Source: Sulfurimonas gotlandica GD1 (lineage in GTDB: Bacteria; Campylobacterota; Campylobacteria; Campylobacterales; Sulfurimonadaceae). From it: 64,000 nt of DNA. The first letter of the stretch is position 1; every line of letters starts with the position of its first letter. The translations under genes were made by a program, and so were the position numbers. Below, piece after piece: positions 18,359 through 27,253 of the stretch. The DNA lies in assembly GCF_000242915.1 (NCBI RefSeq), contig NZ_AFRZ01000001.1, positions 1-64,000 on the forward strand, read 5' to 3'. A model generated the notes under the pieces. The model worked only from the letters and a program-made list of their open reading frames with translations. It searched no databases and was not told the origin of the DNA.

Positions 18359-21300
18359 CTATCCTATGATATCTATAGCTTCGTTACCGTCTAAAGCCGT
18401 TATTATTTTACTGTCGACTCTTATGGCTGAGTCTATTACTACGTTGTGTAATTTTGAGATAATTGTAATTTTGAGTTGGCGATTACCTGGGTTCTGTCTG
18501 ATTATTGAATATAAATTATCTAAAACATTCATATCTGCATCTAGCCTTACAGCTAAGTTAAGTGGTTCTTGTGGCACTTCACGCACCTCTTTTTTCACTT
18601 TTTTACACTCTTTTTTAGCCTCTTTAAGTGTCATGATTTTTGTAACACCTATTCTTGTAAACATCTCAGTATGCGTTATCTTTGCTTTAAATGCGATAGG
18701 CTCATCTAAGTCCATCTCATTTAACTCATCTAACTTGTCGCTAAAAAGCATAATTTCAATATTTCCATGAAAGTCCATCAGAGATACTATTCCAAACTGA
18801 TTTCCTTTTTTAGAAACCTTTTTTTGTATCTCTTCAACTTTACCGATGAAGATTGCAAAAGTGCCATCTTTAATGCCTTCAAGTTCTGAAGATAGTGAGT
18901 AGTTAAGTTCATCTAGTTTGTCTCTGTATTCATCTAGCGGATGCCCAGAAACATAAAAACCCAAGGTGTCTTTTTCAAACTCTAAAATCTCTTTTAGCTC
19001 ATACTCATCAGAGTTTTTAAGTGATAGTTTTACAGTAGTAATTTCTTCATCATCTCCAAAGAGACTTCCGACCGCATTTTTTCTGGCAGTAGATGCATCT
19101 TTTGCAGTATCAACTATAAGTTCTATCTGATCTAAAAGTGCTTTTCTAGAGTACCCAAATCTATCAAACCCTCCTGACTTTATGCTTGATTCAACAAACC
19201 GTTTATTTACCTTTGATGGATCGATGCGGTTTACAAAGTTCTCTATGGATGTAAACTCACCATCCTCTTCTCTTGTTTGTATAATAGACTCAACAGCAGC
19301 TCCACCGACTCCTTTTATGGCGCCCAAACCAAAAAGAATAATATCTTTTTCATCTTTTGTTATCGCAGAAAACTCCAAATAAGAATCATTAACATCAGGA
19401 GGAGCTAGTTCTATTCCCATTCTTCTAACCTCATCTATGTAACGAACAACTTTTTCTGTATTGTCCTTGTCAGATGTTAAAAGTGCCGCCATAAACTCAT
19501 TTGGATAGTAAGTCTTTAGCCATGCTGTCTGAAAAGTAACCATCGCATAAGCTGCCGAGTGAGATTTGTTGAAACCATAACCCGCAAACTTTTCAATCAA
19601 ATCAAATAGTTTTGAAGCCTTATCATAATCATAACCCTGCTTTTGTGCGCCATCACTAAACTCATGATTAAAAACACTCATATCTTTTTTCTTACCCATA
19701 GCACGACGAATAATGTCAGAATAACCAAGAGAAAAACCACCAATAGTCTGAACTATTTGCATTACCTGTTCTTGATATACGATGACCCCATAAGTTTTTC
19801 CAAGAATAGTTTCCATAGTATCAAAGGTGTACTCTATCGTCTCACGACCATGCTTTCTTTCAATAAAACTATCAAGCATTCCAGACTCCATTGGTCCTGG
19901 ACGATATAGTGCCAAGACCGCTATCAAGTCTTCAAAGCTATCTGGCTTTAGTCTTTTATTAAGGTCCTGCATACCTGAAGACTCTATCTGGAACATTCCT
20001 ACAGTCTCACCTGTTCGAATTACCTCATAAACCTTAGGGTCATTCTCGTCTATCTGATTCCATATTACATCTTTATCAAATCTTCTTTTTACAAGTTTTA
20101 TAGCATTGTCGATTACATCAAGCGTTTTAAGACCAAGGAAGTCAAACTTGATTAAATCAACATCTTCTAGGTAGTTCAAAGAGTACTGAGTTACAAAGGT
20201 TGTCTCACCTGAAGGTTTATAAATAGGTGTTTTATACCAAAGTTCTTCATTGGAGATTACTACACCAGCAGCATGAATACCTGAGTTTCTCTTCAGTCCT
20301 TCAAGCTTTTTGGCAAATTCCCAAACTCTTTTAGAGTTAGCATCTGAGTCTATAAGTTCTCTAAGCTTAGGCTCTTTTTGAAAAGCTCCATCAATAAACT
20401 CACCATTTTTTGTTTTACCATTAAGAGTGATTCCAAGTTCATCTGGGATGAGTTTTGCCATTTTATCAGCTTGTGACAGAGGCATATCAAGAACACGTGC
20501 AACATCACGGATAACTCCTTTTGCTAAGAGAGAACCGAAAGTGATGATTTGTGCAACCTGATTACGACCATACTTCTCAACAACATAGTCTATAACCTCT
20601 CCACGACGAGCCTGCATAAAGTCCATATCTATATCGGGCATTGATACACGTTCCGGATTTAAGAATCTCTCAAAAAGAAGATCATACTTCATCGGATCAA
20701 TATCTGTAATATCAAGTGAGTATGCAACAAGACTTCCAGCAGCTGAACCACGACCAGGTCCAACAGCTATCCCTCTATCTTTCGCAACTTTTACGAAATC
20801 CCAAACGATAAGCATATAACCAGGGAATTTCATAGAGTTAATGATATTAATCTCAAATTCTAAACGCTCACGGTATTCATCATGTTTTTCTTGAGGAACT
20901 ATTTTAAGTCTATTGTCCAAACCGCGTTTACAACAAAATGTAAAGTATTCAGCATCATTTTTATCAATTCCGCTAAACCATTTCTTTTTATCTTCAGCGG
21001 AAGCATCTGCAGAAAGCGGAGCATCATCTTCATGGTTTATTGCAAGTCCATCATTAGCTGCATATTCTGGAGTAAATTTAAAATTAGGAGGAATAGGTTC
21101 CTTGACTGTAATGCTAAAATCTTCTATTTTATCTACAATTTCTTGTGTATGTGCCAATGCTTCAGGAATATCTGCAAAGAGTCTAGCCATTTGCTCAGGG
21201 CTTTTAAGATAAAACTCATGTACCGAGTGACGCATACGGTTTGGATCATCGTAGAGTTTATTCATCCCAATACACATAAATGCTTCATGATACTGTGCAT

Positions 21301-21967
21301 CTCCAGGATAAGTATAGTGTGTATCATTTGTAGCGACTATCTTTATACCTGTCTCTTTTGAGATTTTAAGTATTTCATTATCAATAAATAGTTGATCACC
21401 TATCCCGTGTCTCATTAATTCTAAGTAAAAATCATCACCAAATATTTCTTTATATTCCAGTGCTACTGCTTTTGCACCTTCATAACCCAAAGCACCGTTT
21501 CTTACATTTCTTTCATTAGCTAAGTTTAGATGCCAGTTTACTTCACCCTGAAGACAAGCAGAAGTACATATAAGACCTTCACTATGAGCAGCCAACTCTT
21601 TTTTGTTTATACGTGGAAAGTAGTACATTCCTTCTATAAAAGCTTTTGACGAGAGATACATAAGATTCTCATAACCCTTTTTGTTTTTAGCAAAAAGACA
21701 GATATGAAAACGCTGTTTTGTAGATTTATCATCGAGTGTTTCACCATTATGGATATACCCTTCCATTCCGATAATTGGCTTAATATCAGCAGCCTTCATC
21801 TGGTGGTAAAAGTCTATAGCCCCAAACATATTTCCATGGTCAGTCATAGCTACAGAAGTCATTCCCAGCTCTTTAACACGGGAGACTAAGTTTGTAAGTT
21901 TGTTCGCGCCGTCAAGTAGTGAATATTCGGTATGTAGATGTAAGTGTGTGAAGGGTTGTGCACTCAA
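18359..21967 (-). CDS. dnaE: DNA polymerase III alpha subunit
   Basis: Replicative polymerase catalytic subunit, about 1202 residues, the normal DnaE1 size. The PHP domain begins HLHLHTEYSLLDG. The palm carries the catalytic acids in PDIDMDF and nearby GPGRGSAAGSLVAYSL. HhH and OB-fold (IFIGKVEEIQKK) regions follow toward the C-terminus. The frame extends to a GTG at 21976, but AAAGG is then only touching the codon. The TTG at 21967 lies eight bases after AAAGG and gives the family-typical MSAQPFTHLHLH start. Confidence 0.95.
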   Translation of the reverse strand: MSAQPFTHLHLHTEYSLLDGANKLTNLVSRVKELGMTSVAMTDHGNMFGAIDFYHQMKAADIKPIIGMEGYIHNGETLDDKSTKQRFHICLFAKNKKGYENLMYLSSKAFIEGMYYFPRINKKELAAHSEGLICTSACLQGEVNWHLNLANERNVRNGALGYEGAKAVALEYKEIFGDDFYLELMRHGIGDQLFIDNEILKISKETGIKIVATNDTHYTYPGDAQYHEAFMCIGMNKLYDDPNRMRHSVHEFYLKSPEQMARLFADIPEALAHTQEIVDKIEDFSITVKEPIPPNFKFTPEYAANDGLAINHEDDAPLSADASAEDKKKWFSGIDKNDAEYFTFCCKRGLDNRLKIVPQEKHDEYRERLEFEINIINSMKFPGYMLIVWDFVKVAKDRGIAVGPGRGSAAGSLVAYSLDITDIDPMKYDLLFERFLNPERVSMPDIDMDFMQARRGEVIDYVVEKYGRNQVAQIITFGSLLAKGVIRDVARVLDMPLSQADKMAKLIPDELGITLNGKTKNGEFIDGAFQKEPKLRELIDSDANSKRVWEFAKKLEGLKRNSGIHAAGVVISNEELWYKTPIYKPSGETTFVTQYSLNYLEDVDLIKFDFLGLKTLDVIDNAIKLVKRRFDKDVIWNQIDENDPKVYEVIRTGETVGMFQIESSGMQDLNKRLKPDSFEDLIAVLALYRPGPMESGMLDSFIERKHGRETIEYTFDTMETILGKTYGVIVYQEQVMQIVQTIGGFSLGYSDIIRRAMGKKKDMSVFNHEFSDGAQKQGYDYDKASKLFDLIEKFAGYGFNKSHSAAYAMVTFQTAWLKTYYPNEFMAALLTSDKDNTEKVVRYIDEVRRMGIELAPPDVNDSYLEFSAITKDEKDIILFGLGAIKGVGGAAVESIIQTREEDGEFTSIENFVNRIDPSKVNKRFVESSIKSGGFDRFGYSRKALLDQIELIVDTAKDASTARKNAVGSLFGDDEEITTVKLSLKNSDEYELKEILEFEKDTLGFYVSGHPLDEYRDKLDELNYSLSSELEGIKDGTFAIFIGKVEEIQKKVSKKGNQFGIVSLMDFHGNIEIMLFSDKLDELNEMDLDEPIAFKAKITHTEMFTRIGVTKIMTLKEAKKECKKVKKEVREVPQEPLNLAVRLDADMNVLDNLYSIIRQNPGNRQLKITIISKLHNVVIDSAIRVDSKIITALDGNEAIDIIG

Positions 21968-22055
21968 AATAATCACCTTTAAAAGTATTAAATTATTAAA
22001 GTGATTATAGTAAGTTTGTCTTAATATTTAGTAAGAGTTTTAATTAATACTCTTT

Positions 22056-22730
22056 TTAAGAAGCAGCTAAAATATAACCGATTTTTGGAACATTTTTTAT
22101 GTGTAAATCCGGCATTTTCTTTCTTAGTCTATAGATAAGTTCTCTTAATGACACTTCTCTATTACTCTCTCCGTTCCAGATTTTCATAATTAATTGTTCA
22201 TGAGAGATATATGAATTTTTATTTTCTATAAGATACGCTAGAAATATAGTCTCGTTCTTACTCAGGTATATAATCTCATCCGCTTCTCGTACTGTTTTGC
22301 TTTCTTTTTCGTAGATATATGGACCAATTTCTACAATATTATTATCTACTACTTGTCTATTTCTTTTAAAAGACTCTACAACCATAAGAATTGCATTTAA
22401 GTCACTCTCAACAACAGGTTTTATTATGTAACCAAGTGGAGACACTATCTTTGCTCTATCGATAGTCTCATCATCTTTAAATGATGTTATGAAAACTATA
22501 GATATTTTTGGGTACTTTATACTAATCTCATAAGCGAGATCAATCCCATCTAGCTTACCATTAATCTGTATGTCCATAAAGATAAGATCTATATTTCTAT
22601 TTTTGTTTAAAAACTCTAGCATCTCAGCAGAGTTATCATACATACAAAGAATATTATGTCCAAATTCTTCAAAAGTGTCTTTTAAAAAAAGTGCTGTTAT
22701 TGCTTCGTCTTCAACTATAGCTATATTCAT
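22056..22730 (-). CDS. Response regulator, receiver plus winged helix (OmpR-like)
   Basis: A 224-residue regulator. The receiver (1-120) has the acidic pair at EDE, phospho-acceptor Asp53 in FMDIQINGKLDG, Thr in FITSF and Lys in IIKPV. The C-terminal region (about 140-224) has the pattern of an OmpR/PhoB winged helix (LSKNETIFLAYLIEN, SHEQLIMKIW, LRELIYRLRKKMP, IGYILAAS). Divergently transcribed from the sensor kinase that starts at 22833, its likely partner. The shared promoter region carries an 11-bp-period direct repeat that may be its binding site. Confidence 0.85.
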   Translation of the reverse strand: MNIAIVEDEAITALFLKDTFEEFGHNILCMYDNSAEMLEFLNKNRNIDLIFMDIQINGKLDGIDLAYEISIKYPKISIVFITSFKDDETIDRAKIVSPLGYIIKPVVESDLNAILMVVESFKRNRQVVDNNIVEIGPYIYEKESKTVREADEIIYLSKNETIFLAYLIENKNSYISHEQLIMKIWNGESNREVSLRELIYRLRKKMPDLHIKNVPKIGYILAAS

Positions 22731-22769
22731 TTATCATCTTTAGTATTTTTATTATATTATATTGGAATA

Positions 22770-22787
22770 GAGTTAGAAAAGAGTTAG
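22770..22787. promoter_or_regulatory. Direct repeat GAGTTAG, period 11, between regulator and kinase
   Basis: Two identical heptamers, gagttag at 22770-22776 and 22781-22787, are separated by aaaa, so their starts are exactly 11 bp apart. This is the classic geometry of OmpR/PhoB-family dimer sites, and the adjacent gene encodes such a regulator. The site sits mid-way in the 102-bp divergent promoter region, suggesting autoregulation of both genes. Confidence 0.5.
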
Positions 22788-22832
22788 TACATATTAATTC
22801 TGTTATGATAATAAAAAAAACATGAGATAATA

Positions 22833-24041
22833 ATGAATATTTGTAAGTTTGAAGATAAGAACACACAAAAAAAATTTGATAAATGGAGAGAACAATCTCA
22901 ATTAAAACAGATATTTGTGATATCTATCTTAACTGCTTCTTTATATATAATCATGTCTTTTGCTGATAGAGTCATTGCGCCTAAAGAGACAATGTCTTTG
23001 ATGGTTTTTATGCATCTATGGGCTGTCCCCTCTGTACTATTATTAATTTCACTTCTTACTTATTTAAAGAAATACAAATCTTTTATGATAAATTTACTTA
23101 TAGTAGCACCCCTTATCGCAGCTATTGGTAATATAATTATTGTCTCAAATTTTCATGGATATTCTATATATTCAAATGAAATATATCTTATAGTATTTTG
23201 GATTTTTACGGTCTCTGGCTTAAAGCTTACTCAAGGACTCATTAGTGCACTTTTGGTTGTTACTATGTCTGTCACCTGTTCTTACTTTTTTTATAATCTT
23301 CAGACAAATGAATTTATCATGCATTTATTTTGGTTATTTTCCTCTATGACTTTTGGTTTTTTTGGCAAATATCTACTGGAACAATCAAATAAAAGCATCT
23401 TCATAAAACATGAACAACTCACATTGGAACTAAATAACAAAAATGTTTTACTAAGAGAGCTTTTTCACAGAGTAAAAAACAATCTGCAGATAATTTCATC
23501 TATATTATCTTTGCAATCAAAAAAAATAGAAGACAAGTCTGCAAAAGAAGTTTTTAGAAATAGCATCCAAACAATTATATCAATGGGAATTATTCATGAA
23601 AAACTATATAAGTCCGATAACTTGGAAGCTGTTAACATAAGTGACTATGTATACAGTCTCATTGGCTACATGAAACAGAATCTAGGCGGTAGCGATATAA
23701 AATTCAATGTAGATTGTAATGACATGATGATTGCACTTGATAATGCAGTTCCTATTGGTCTAGTCATAAATGAACTAATCACAAATAGCATTAAGTATGC
23801 ATTTACTGAAGATTCTAAAAATAATACTATAAACGTAAAAATGCATCTAGATAATGAAAAATTAGTTTTAGAAGTATCAGATAACGGAGTTGGGATAGAT
23901 TTTGAAAACTTAAATAAAGGCTTTGGTTTTAAGCTCGTGGACTCTCTAGCTGTCTATCAGTTAAAGGGGACTTTGGAGTACTTTAATAGAAATGGTCTTT
24001 GCAATATATTGAAGTTTAATGAGAATGTTTTAGCAAAGTAG
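22833..24041 (+). CDS. Membrane histidine kinase, HisKA_2 type
   Basis: A 402-residue kinase. The N-terminal 180 residues contain about six hydrophobic helices (from ISILTASLYIIMSFA to LFWLFSSMTFGFF). The HisKA_2 phospho-acceptor box follows: LFHRVKNNLQIISSILSLQS, with its histidine near residue 210. The ATPase domain has INELITNSIKYAF (N-box) and SDNGVGIDF, with GFGFKLV as lid. The many-helix input with no periplasmic loop suggests sensing of a membrane or small diffusible signal. Partner is most likely the divergent regulator at 22056. Confidence 0.87.
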   Translation: MNICKFEDKNTQKKFDKWREQSQLKQIFVISILTASLYIIMSFADRVIAPKETMSLMVFMHLWAVPSVLLLISLLTYLKKYKSFMINLLIVAPLIAAIGNIIIVSNFHGYSIYSNEIYLIVFWIFTVSGLKLTQGLISALLVVTMSVTCSYFFYNLQTNEFIMHLFWLFSSMTFGFFGKYLLEQSNKSIFIKHEQLTLELNNKNVLLRELFHRVKNNLQIISSILSLQSKKIEDKSAKEVFRNSIQTIISMGIIHEKLYKSDNLEAVNISDYVYSLIGYMKQNLGGSDIKFNVDCNDMMIALDNAVPIGLVINELITNSIKYAFTEDSKNNTINVKMHLDNEKLVLEVSDNGVGIDFENLNKGFGFKLVDSLAVYQLKGTLEYFNRNGLCNILKFNENVLAK

Positions 24042-24042
24042 T

Positions 24043-24069
24043 CTTACTCTCAGCTTTGCTGAGAATAAG
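24043..24069. terminator. Strong bidirectional hairpin terminator
   Basis: Stem of 12 pairs with one mismatch: cttactctcagc (24043-24054) pairs with gctgagaataag (24058-24069) around a ttt loop, followed by gttatttta. It fills the 30-bp gap between the convergent kinase and ATP-grasp genes and can serve both. Confidence 0.75.
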
Positions 24070-24071
24070 AG

Positions 24072-25499
24072 TTATTTTAGAAGTTTCTTCCAAGCTTTTT
24101 CAATCTTAGATGCAAGCTTTTTAGTGATGCCTTTTACTTCAGTAAGTATAGAAGTGTTTTGGTGAAGCACACCAACTACTTCATCAACATTGCCAAAGTG
24201 TTTAACAATTTTTTCTACTTTCTTAGCACCAACACCATCAACTGATGTTAAAAAGTCACTTAACTCTTCTTTAGTTATTTTAGCTTCATCTTGAACTGAT
24301 TCACTTGATTCATCTTTAGTTGGACTTGGAACATCTTTATCATTAGCAATTTCTTGCTTTGATGATTTATTAGCTGGTTTTAGAGCAAGATTATCTTGGT
24401 AGTTATATATCTCACTTGGCCACTCTTCAGTCCATCTTCTCTTAACATCATACATTTTGTATTCACTGTCTAAAACATGAAGGTAGACTTCATTCTCTCC
24501 AAATAGTTTTTTCTTTTTACCGAAGTATGCACCATCATAACTAGAGTTATACTCTCCGAATGTAATGTGTCTCATTGTTCTAAGGATTGAGCTGTCAAGT
24601 TTACCTAACTCTTCCCAGTTGAACATTGGAGCGTGAGGCTTTCTAAATCTGCCTTCACTTAGACTCCACATAATGTACTGACCTATCCAGTCTCTGATGT
24701 ATGGGAATGCTGCAAATGCTGTAGCACATTCTAAGATGCGAACCTTGCCGTCTTTACCATAAGCAACATCACAAGCCCAATACTCAGCATTTGCAGCTTT
24801 AGACACTTGTACAGCTAAGTCAAGTACATTTTTAGGAACATCGTTATAGTCCATACTTCCACCCTGAGAAGTGTTAGTCAACCATTCACCTTCCGGTGCG
24901 CGTCTCCAGAATGCACATACAGGTTTATGACCTATTAGCATTACACGAATATCTGCTTCCATAGGAATAAAGTCTTGAAAGTATTGAGGATGATATTTTT
25001 TCTCATCAAAAAGCTCTCTAGCCTCTTTATAGCTATCTACTTTGTGTACAAAGTATCCGCCATAGTTTGATGGTCCGTAAGACTTTTTAATTATCTTAGG
25101 ATATTTACATTTTTTAAGAAATTTGTCTGCATTATCATGTTTGTAGTAGATATATGTTTTAGGAATAGGAAGGTCATATTTCCAAGCAAATCTTGTAACA
25201 TTTTCTTTTGATTTGTTAGAAAACTGCGTATCCATTGATGGGATAAATCTCACATGAGGAAGCTCACGAGCTATCTCTCTAAAAGTTTCATAAGCAGTTG
25301 CTGGGATGTTACCGATTAGTACATCAATTTTCTTTCTTTTTACCTCTTTGATAAATCTATCTTTATCATTTTTCCAGTGGTATGTGACTGTCTCTATCTT
25401 ATTTGGCCACCCTTTAAAGTTTGAGTGATCAAAAAATCTCAGTACATAATCAAGATATAAAAAACCTAATTTTGGTAGTTGCTTATTACTTAGTCCCAT
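24072..25499 (-). CDS. RimK-like ATP-grasp protein fused to a helix-hairpin-helix tail
   Basis: A 475-residue cytoplasmic protein. Residues about 1-310 form an ATP-grasp ligase-like domain: IIKKSYGPSNYGGYF resembles the ATP-binding glycine-rich loop, and RILECATAF carries the metal-binding acidic residue. After a low-complexity acidic/Ser-rich linker (about 370-405), the last 65 residues hold two helix-hairpin-helix motifs (VDGVGAKKVEKIVKHFG and VKGITKKLASKIEKAW), which usually bind DNA. ATP-grasp proteins of this RimK-like group ligate amino acids to acceptors, but the substrate is unknown. An ATP-grasp/HhH combination is unusual. It stands alone between convergent and co-directional neighbours. 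Confidence 0.75.
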   Translation of the reverse strand: MGLSNKQLPKLGFLYLDYVLRFFDHSNFKGWPNKIETVTYHWKNDKDRFIKEVKRKKIDVLIGNIPATAYETFREIARELPHVRFIPSMDTQFSNKSKENVTRFAWKYDLPIPKTYIYYKHDNADKFLKKCKYPKIIKKSYGPSNYGGYFVHKVDSYKEARELFDEKKYHPQYFQDFIPMEADIRVMLIGHKPVCAFWRRAPEGEWLTNTSQGGSMDYNDVPKNVLDLAVQVSKAANAEYWACDVAYGKDGKVRILECATAFAAFPYIRDWIGQYIMWSLSEGRFRKPHAPMFNWEELGKLDSSILRTMRHITFGEYNSSYDGAYFGKKKKLFGENEVYLHVLDSEYKMYDVKRRWTEEWPSEIYNYQDNLALKPANKSSKQEIANDKDVPSPTKDESSESVQDEAKITKEELSDFLTSVDGVGAKKVEKIVKHFGNVDEVVGVLHQNTSILTEVKGITKKLASKIEKAWKKLLK

Positions 25500-25549
25500 A
25501 TTTTACTTACTCCCCATGTTTTTGTATGTGTAATTATAGTAAAAATGTC

Positions 25550-27253
25550 TTAAATTTCTGTCTGTTTTATCTTAATACTAAACTCCGCACCAAAATATTT
25601 TTCATCATTAACAACAAACTCTCTATTTTGAACTTCTATACTTCCATTAAAATGGTTTGAGATTATTTTTTTACTCATAAATAGTCCTATTCCGGTTCCC
25701 TGAGATTTATGCTTGGTTGTAAAATATGGTTCAAAGATTTTCGTCTTAATATCATCAGGTATTCCACCTGCATTATCATGTATTTTCACTACTACATATT
25801 CATCATCACTCAAAACTTCAATCAATACAACTGCATTCTTTATCTTTTTGTCTTTTATAGCATCTTTAGCATTATTTAAAATATTTAAAAAGACTTGTGA
25901 GAGTTCACTCCCGCTTCCCATAAGCATTACTTTTAATCCGCCACTTTTAAGAACAAGATTTATGCCATTGTCTTTATACATCGCGTCTGTAAGTGTTATA
26001 GACATATTAACTACATCGCAAACATCAAAGGCTTCTATCTTTTTATCATGTTTAAAAAAATCTCTAAAATCATCTATGGTCTTTGATAGATGCTGAGTAT
26101 GATCTTTTATCTTTATAAAAGTCTCATCAAGCTCTTCATCACTCAGTAAGTTGTTCTTATATCTTAGTTTTGCACCTGTAGCAATAGTACTTATAGAGCT
26201 AAGAGGTTGTCTCCATTGGTGAGCTATATTACCTATCATCTCACCCATAGCCGCAAACCTAGACTGCTCAACTATCAAAGAATCTTTCTCTTTTTCTAGA
26301 GTAATATCCTGTATATTCGCAACAACTATTTTGCTATCATCTTCTATCTTTGAACCAAAAGAGATTCTAATAGGAAATATTTTGCTATCTTTGTGTTGTC
26401 CTTCAAGCTCAAAGACATAGTTTTTATTATTGAACTCACCACTAAGCATAAAGTTTTTGAGTCCTTTTACATGTCTGTCTAAATACTTTAATGGAATAAT
26501 TCTGTCATCTAAAAGTTGAGTATGTAGCATCTCTTCTGCACTATAACCAAACATATTTTGAGCGCTCTTGTTGAATGTTAAAATATTAAAATTTCCATCT
26601 ACTGCGATAATCGCATTGTTATTTATCTCAGTAATAATATCTGAATACTCTTTTTGACTCTTTAGCTCTTTAGTTTTTCTTTTTTCACTATTGTTTGCAG
26701 GTCTAAATATAAAAAGTGCTTCAAATAGTAGGGTTGCAGATATAAATAGAAAAATGAACAGCTCAACATTTTTTAGATTCTCTGTTTTCATCTCTGTCTC
26801 TTTTTGGTATATTGAAACAGCAGTGTCTAGATCTTTTAAAAGAGGCTGAGAGTTTGTAAGGATATAAGTTAAACTACGTCCGTCTCTGTGTTTTAAGAAG
26901 CTTCTTCCTCTAGATATATACTCTCTAATCTTCTCATCTAGAAGAACAGGTTTGGAATAGTATATTTTTTTTAATTCATCACTCATTTCTAAAGATAGCA
27001 GATAAGAGTGAGATGAGTCCATCAAGTCAACCATCTCTTCAAGACTTTTTGTTTTATAGTGAATAGCGAAAAGGGCTATCTTTTGTGAGAGCATTCTCTG
27101 TTTACCACTAATGTTAATTACTTTTACATCATTAGATTGTGAATCTATTAACCTAACAAGATTTATATAAGCAGCAAATGAGAAAAATGCGATAAGAGAT
27201 AGAGCAAATACATATTTTTTTGTAAATGTTAGAGAAGTGAAAAAACCATTCAC
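25550..27253 (-). CDS. PAS sensor histidine kinase with PilJ-type sensor region
   Basis: A 567-residue membrane kinase. Residues 1-185 have two membrane helices flanking a periplasmic four-helix region with the PilJ/NarX-like motif SGKQRMLSQKIALF. A PAS domain follows (about 210-320, MFGYSAEEM). The kinase core has the H-box GNIAHQWRQPLSS, then an N-box (NILNNAKDAI) and lid (GTGIGLFMSK). The start is a GTG overlapping the upstream stop (TAGTG), so its translation depends on the REC-GGDEF-EAL gene before it. The two probably form one phospho-signalling unit controlling cyclic di-GMP. Confidence 0.88.
   Translation of the reverse strand: MNGFFTSLTFTKKYVFALSLIAFFSFAAYINLVRLIDSQSNDVKVINISGKQRMLSQKIALFAIHYKTKSLEEMVDLMDSSHSYLLSLEMSDELKKIYYSKPVLLDEKIREYISRGRSFLKHRDGRSLTYILTNSQPLLKDLDTAVSIYQKETEMKTENLKNVELFIFLFISATLLFEALFIFRPANNSEKRKTKELKSQKEYSDIITEINNNAIIAVDGNFNILTFNKSAQNMFGYSAEEMLHTQLLDDRIIPLKYLDRHVKGLKNFMLSGEFNNKNYVFELEGQHKDSKIFPIRISFGSKIEDDSKIVVANIQDITLEKEKDSLIVEQSRFAAMGEMIGNIAHQWRQPLSSISTIATGAKLRYKNNLLSDEELDETFIKIKDHTQHLSKTIDDFRDFFKHDKKIEAFDVCDVVNMSITLTDAMYKDNGINLVLKSGGLKVMLMGSGSELSQVFLNILNNAKDAIKDKKIKNAVVLIEVLSDDEYVVVKIHDNAGGIPDDIKTKIFEPYFTTKHKSQGTGIGLFMSKKIISNHFNGSIEVQNREFVVNDEKYFGAEFSIKIKQTEI

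Noticed and set aside
20882-21361. Long plus-strand open frame opposite dnaE
   Set aside because: Antisense shadow of a highly conserved polymerase domain; translation is Cys/Phe/Ile-rich with no recognisable features.
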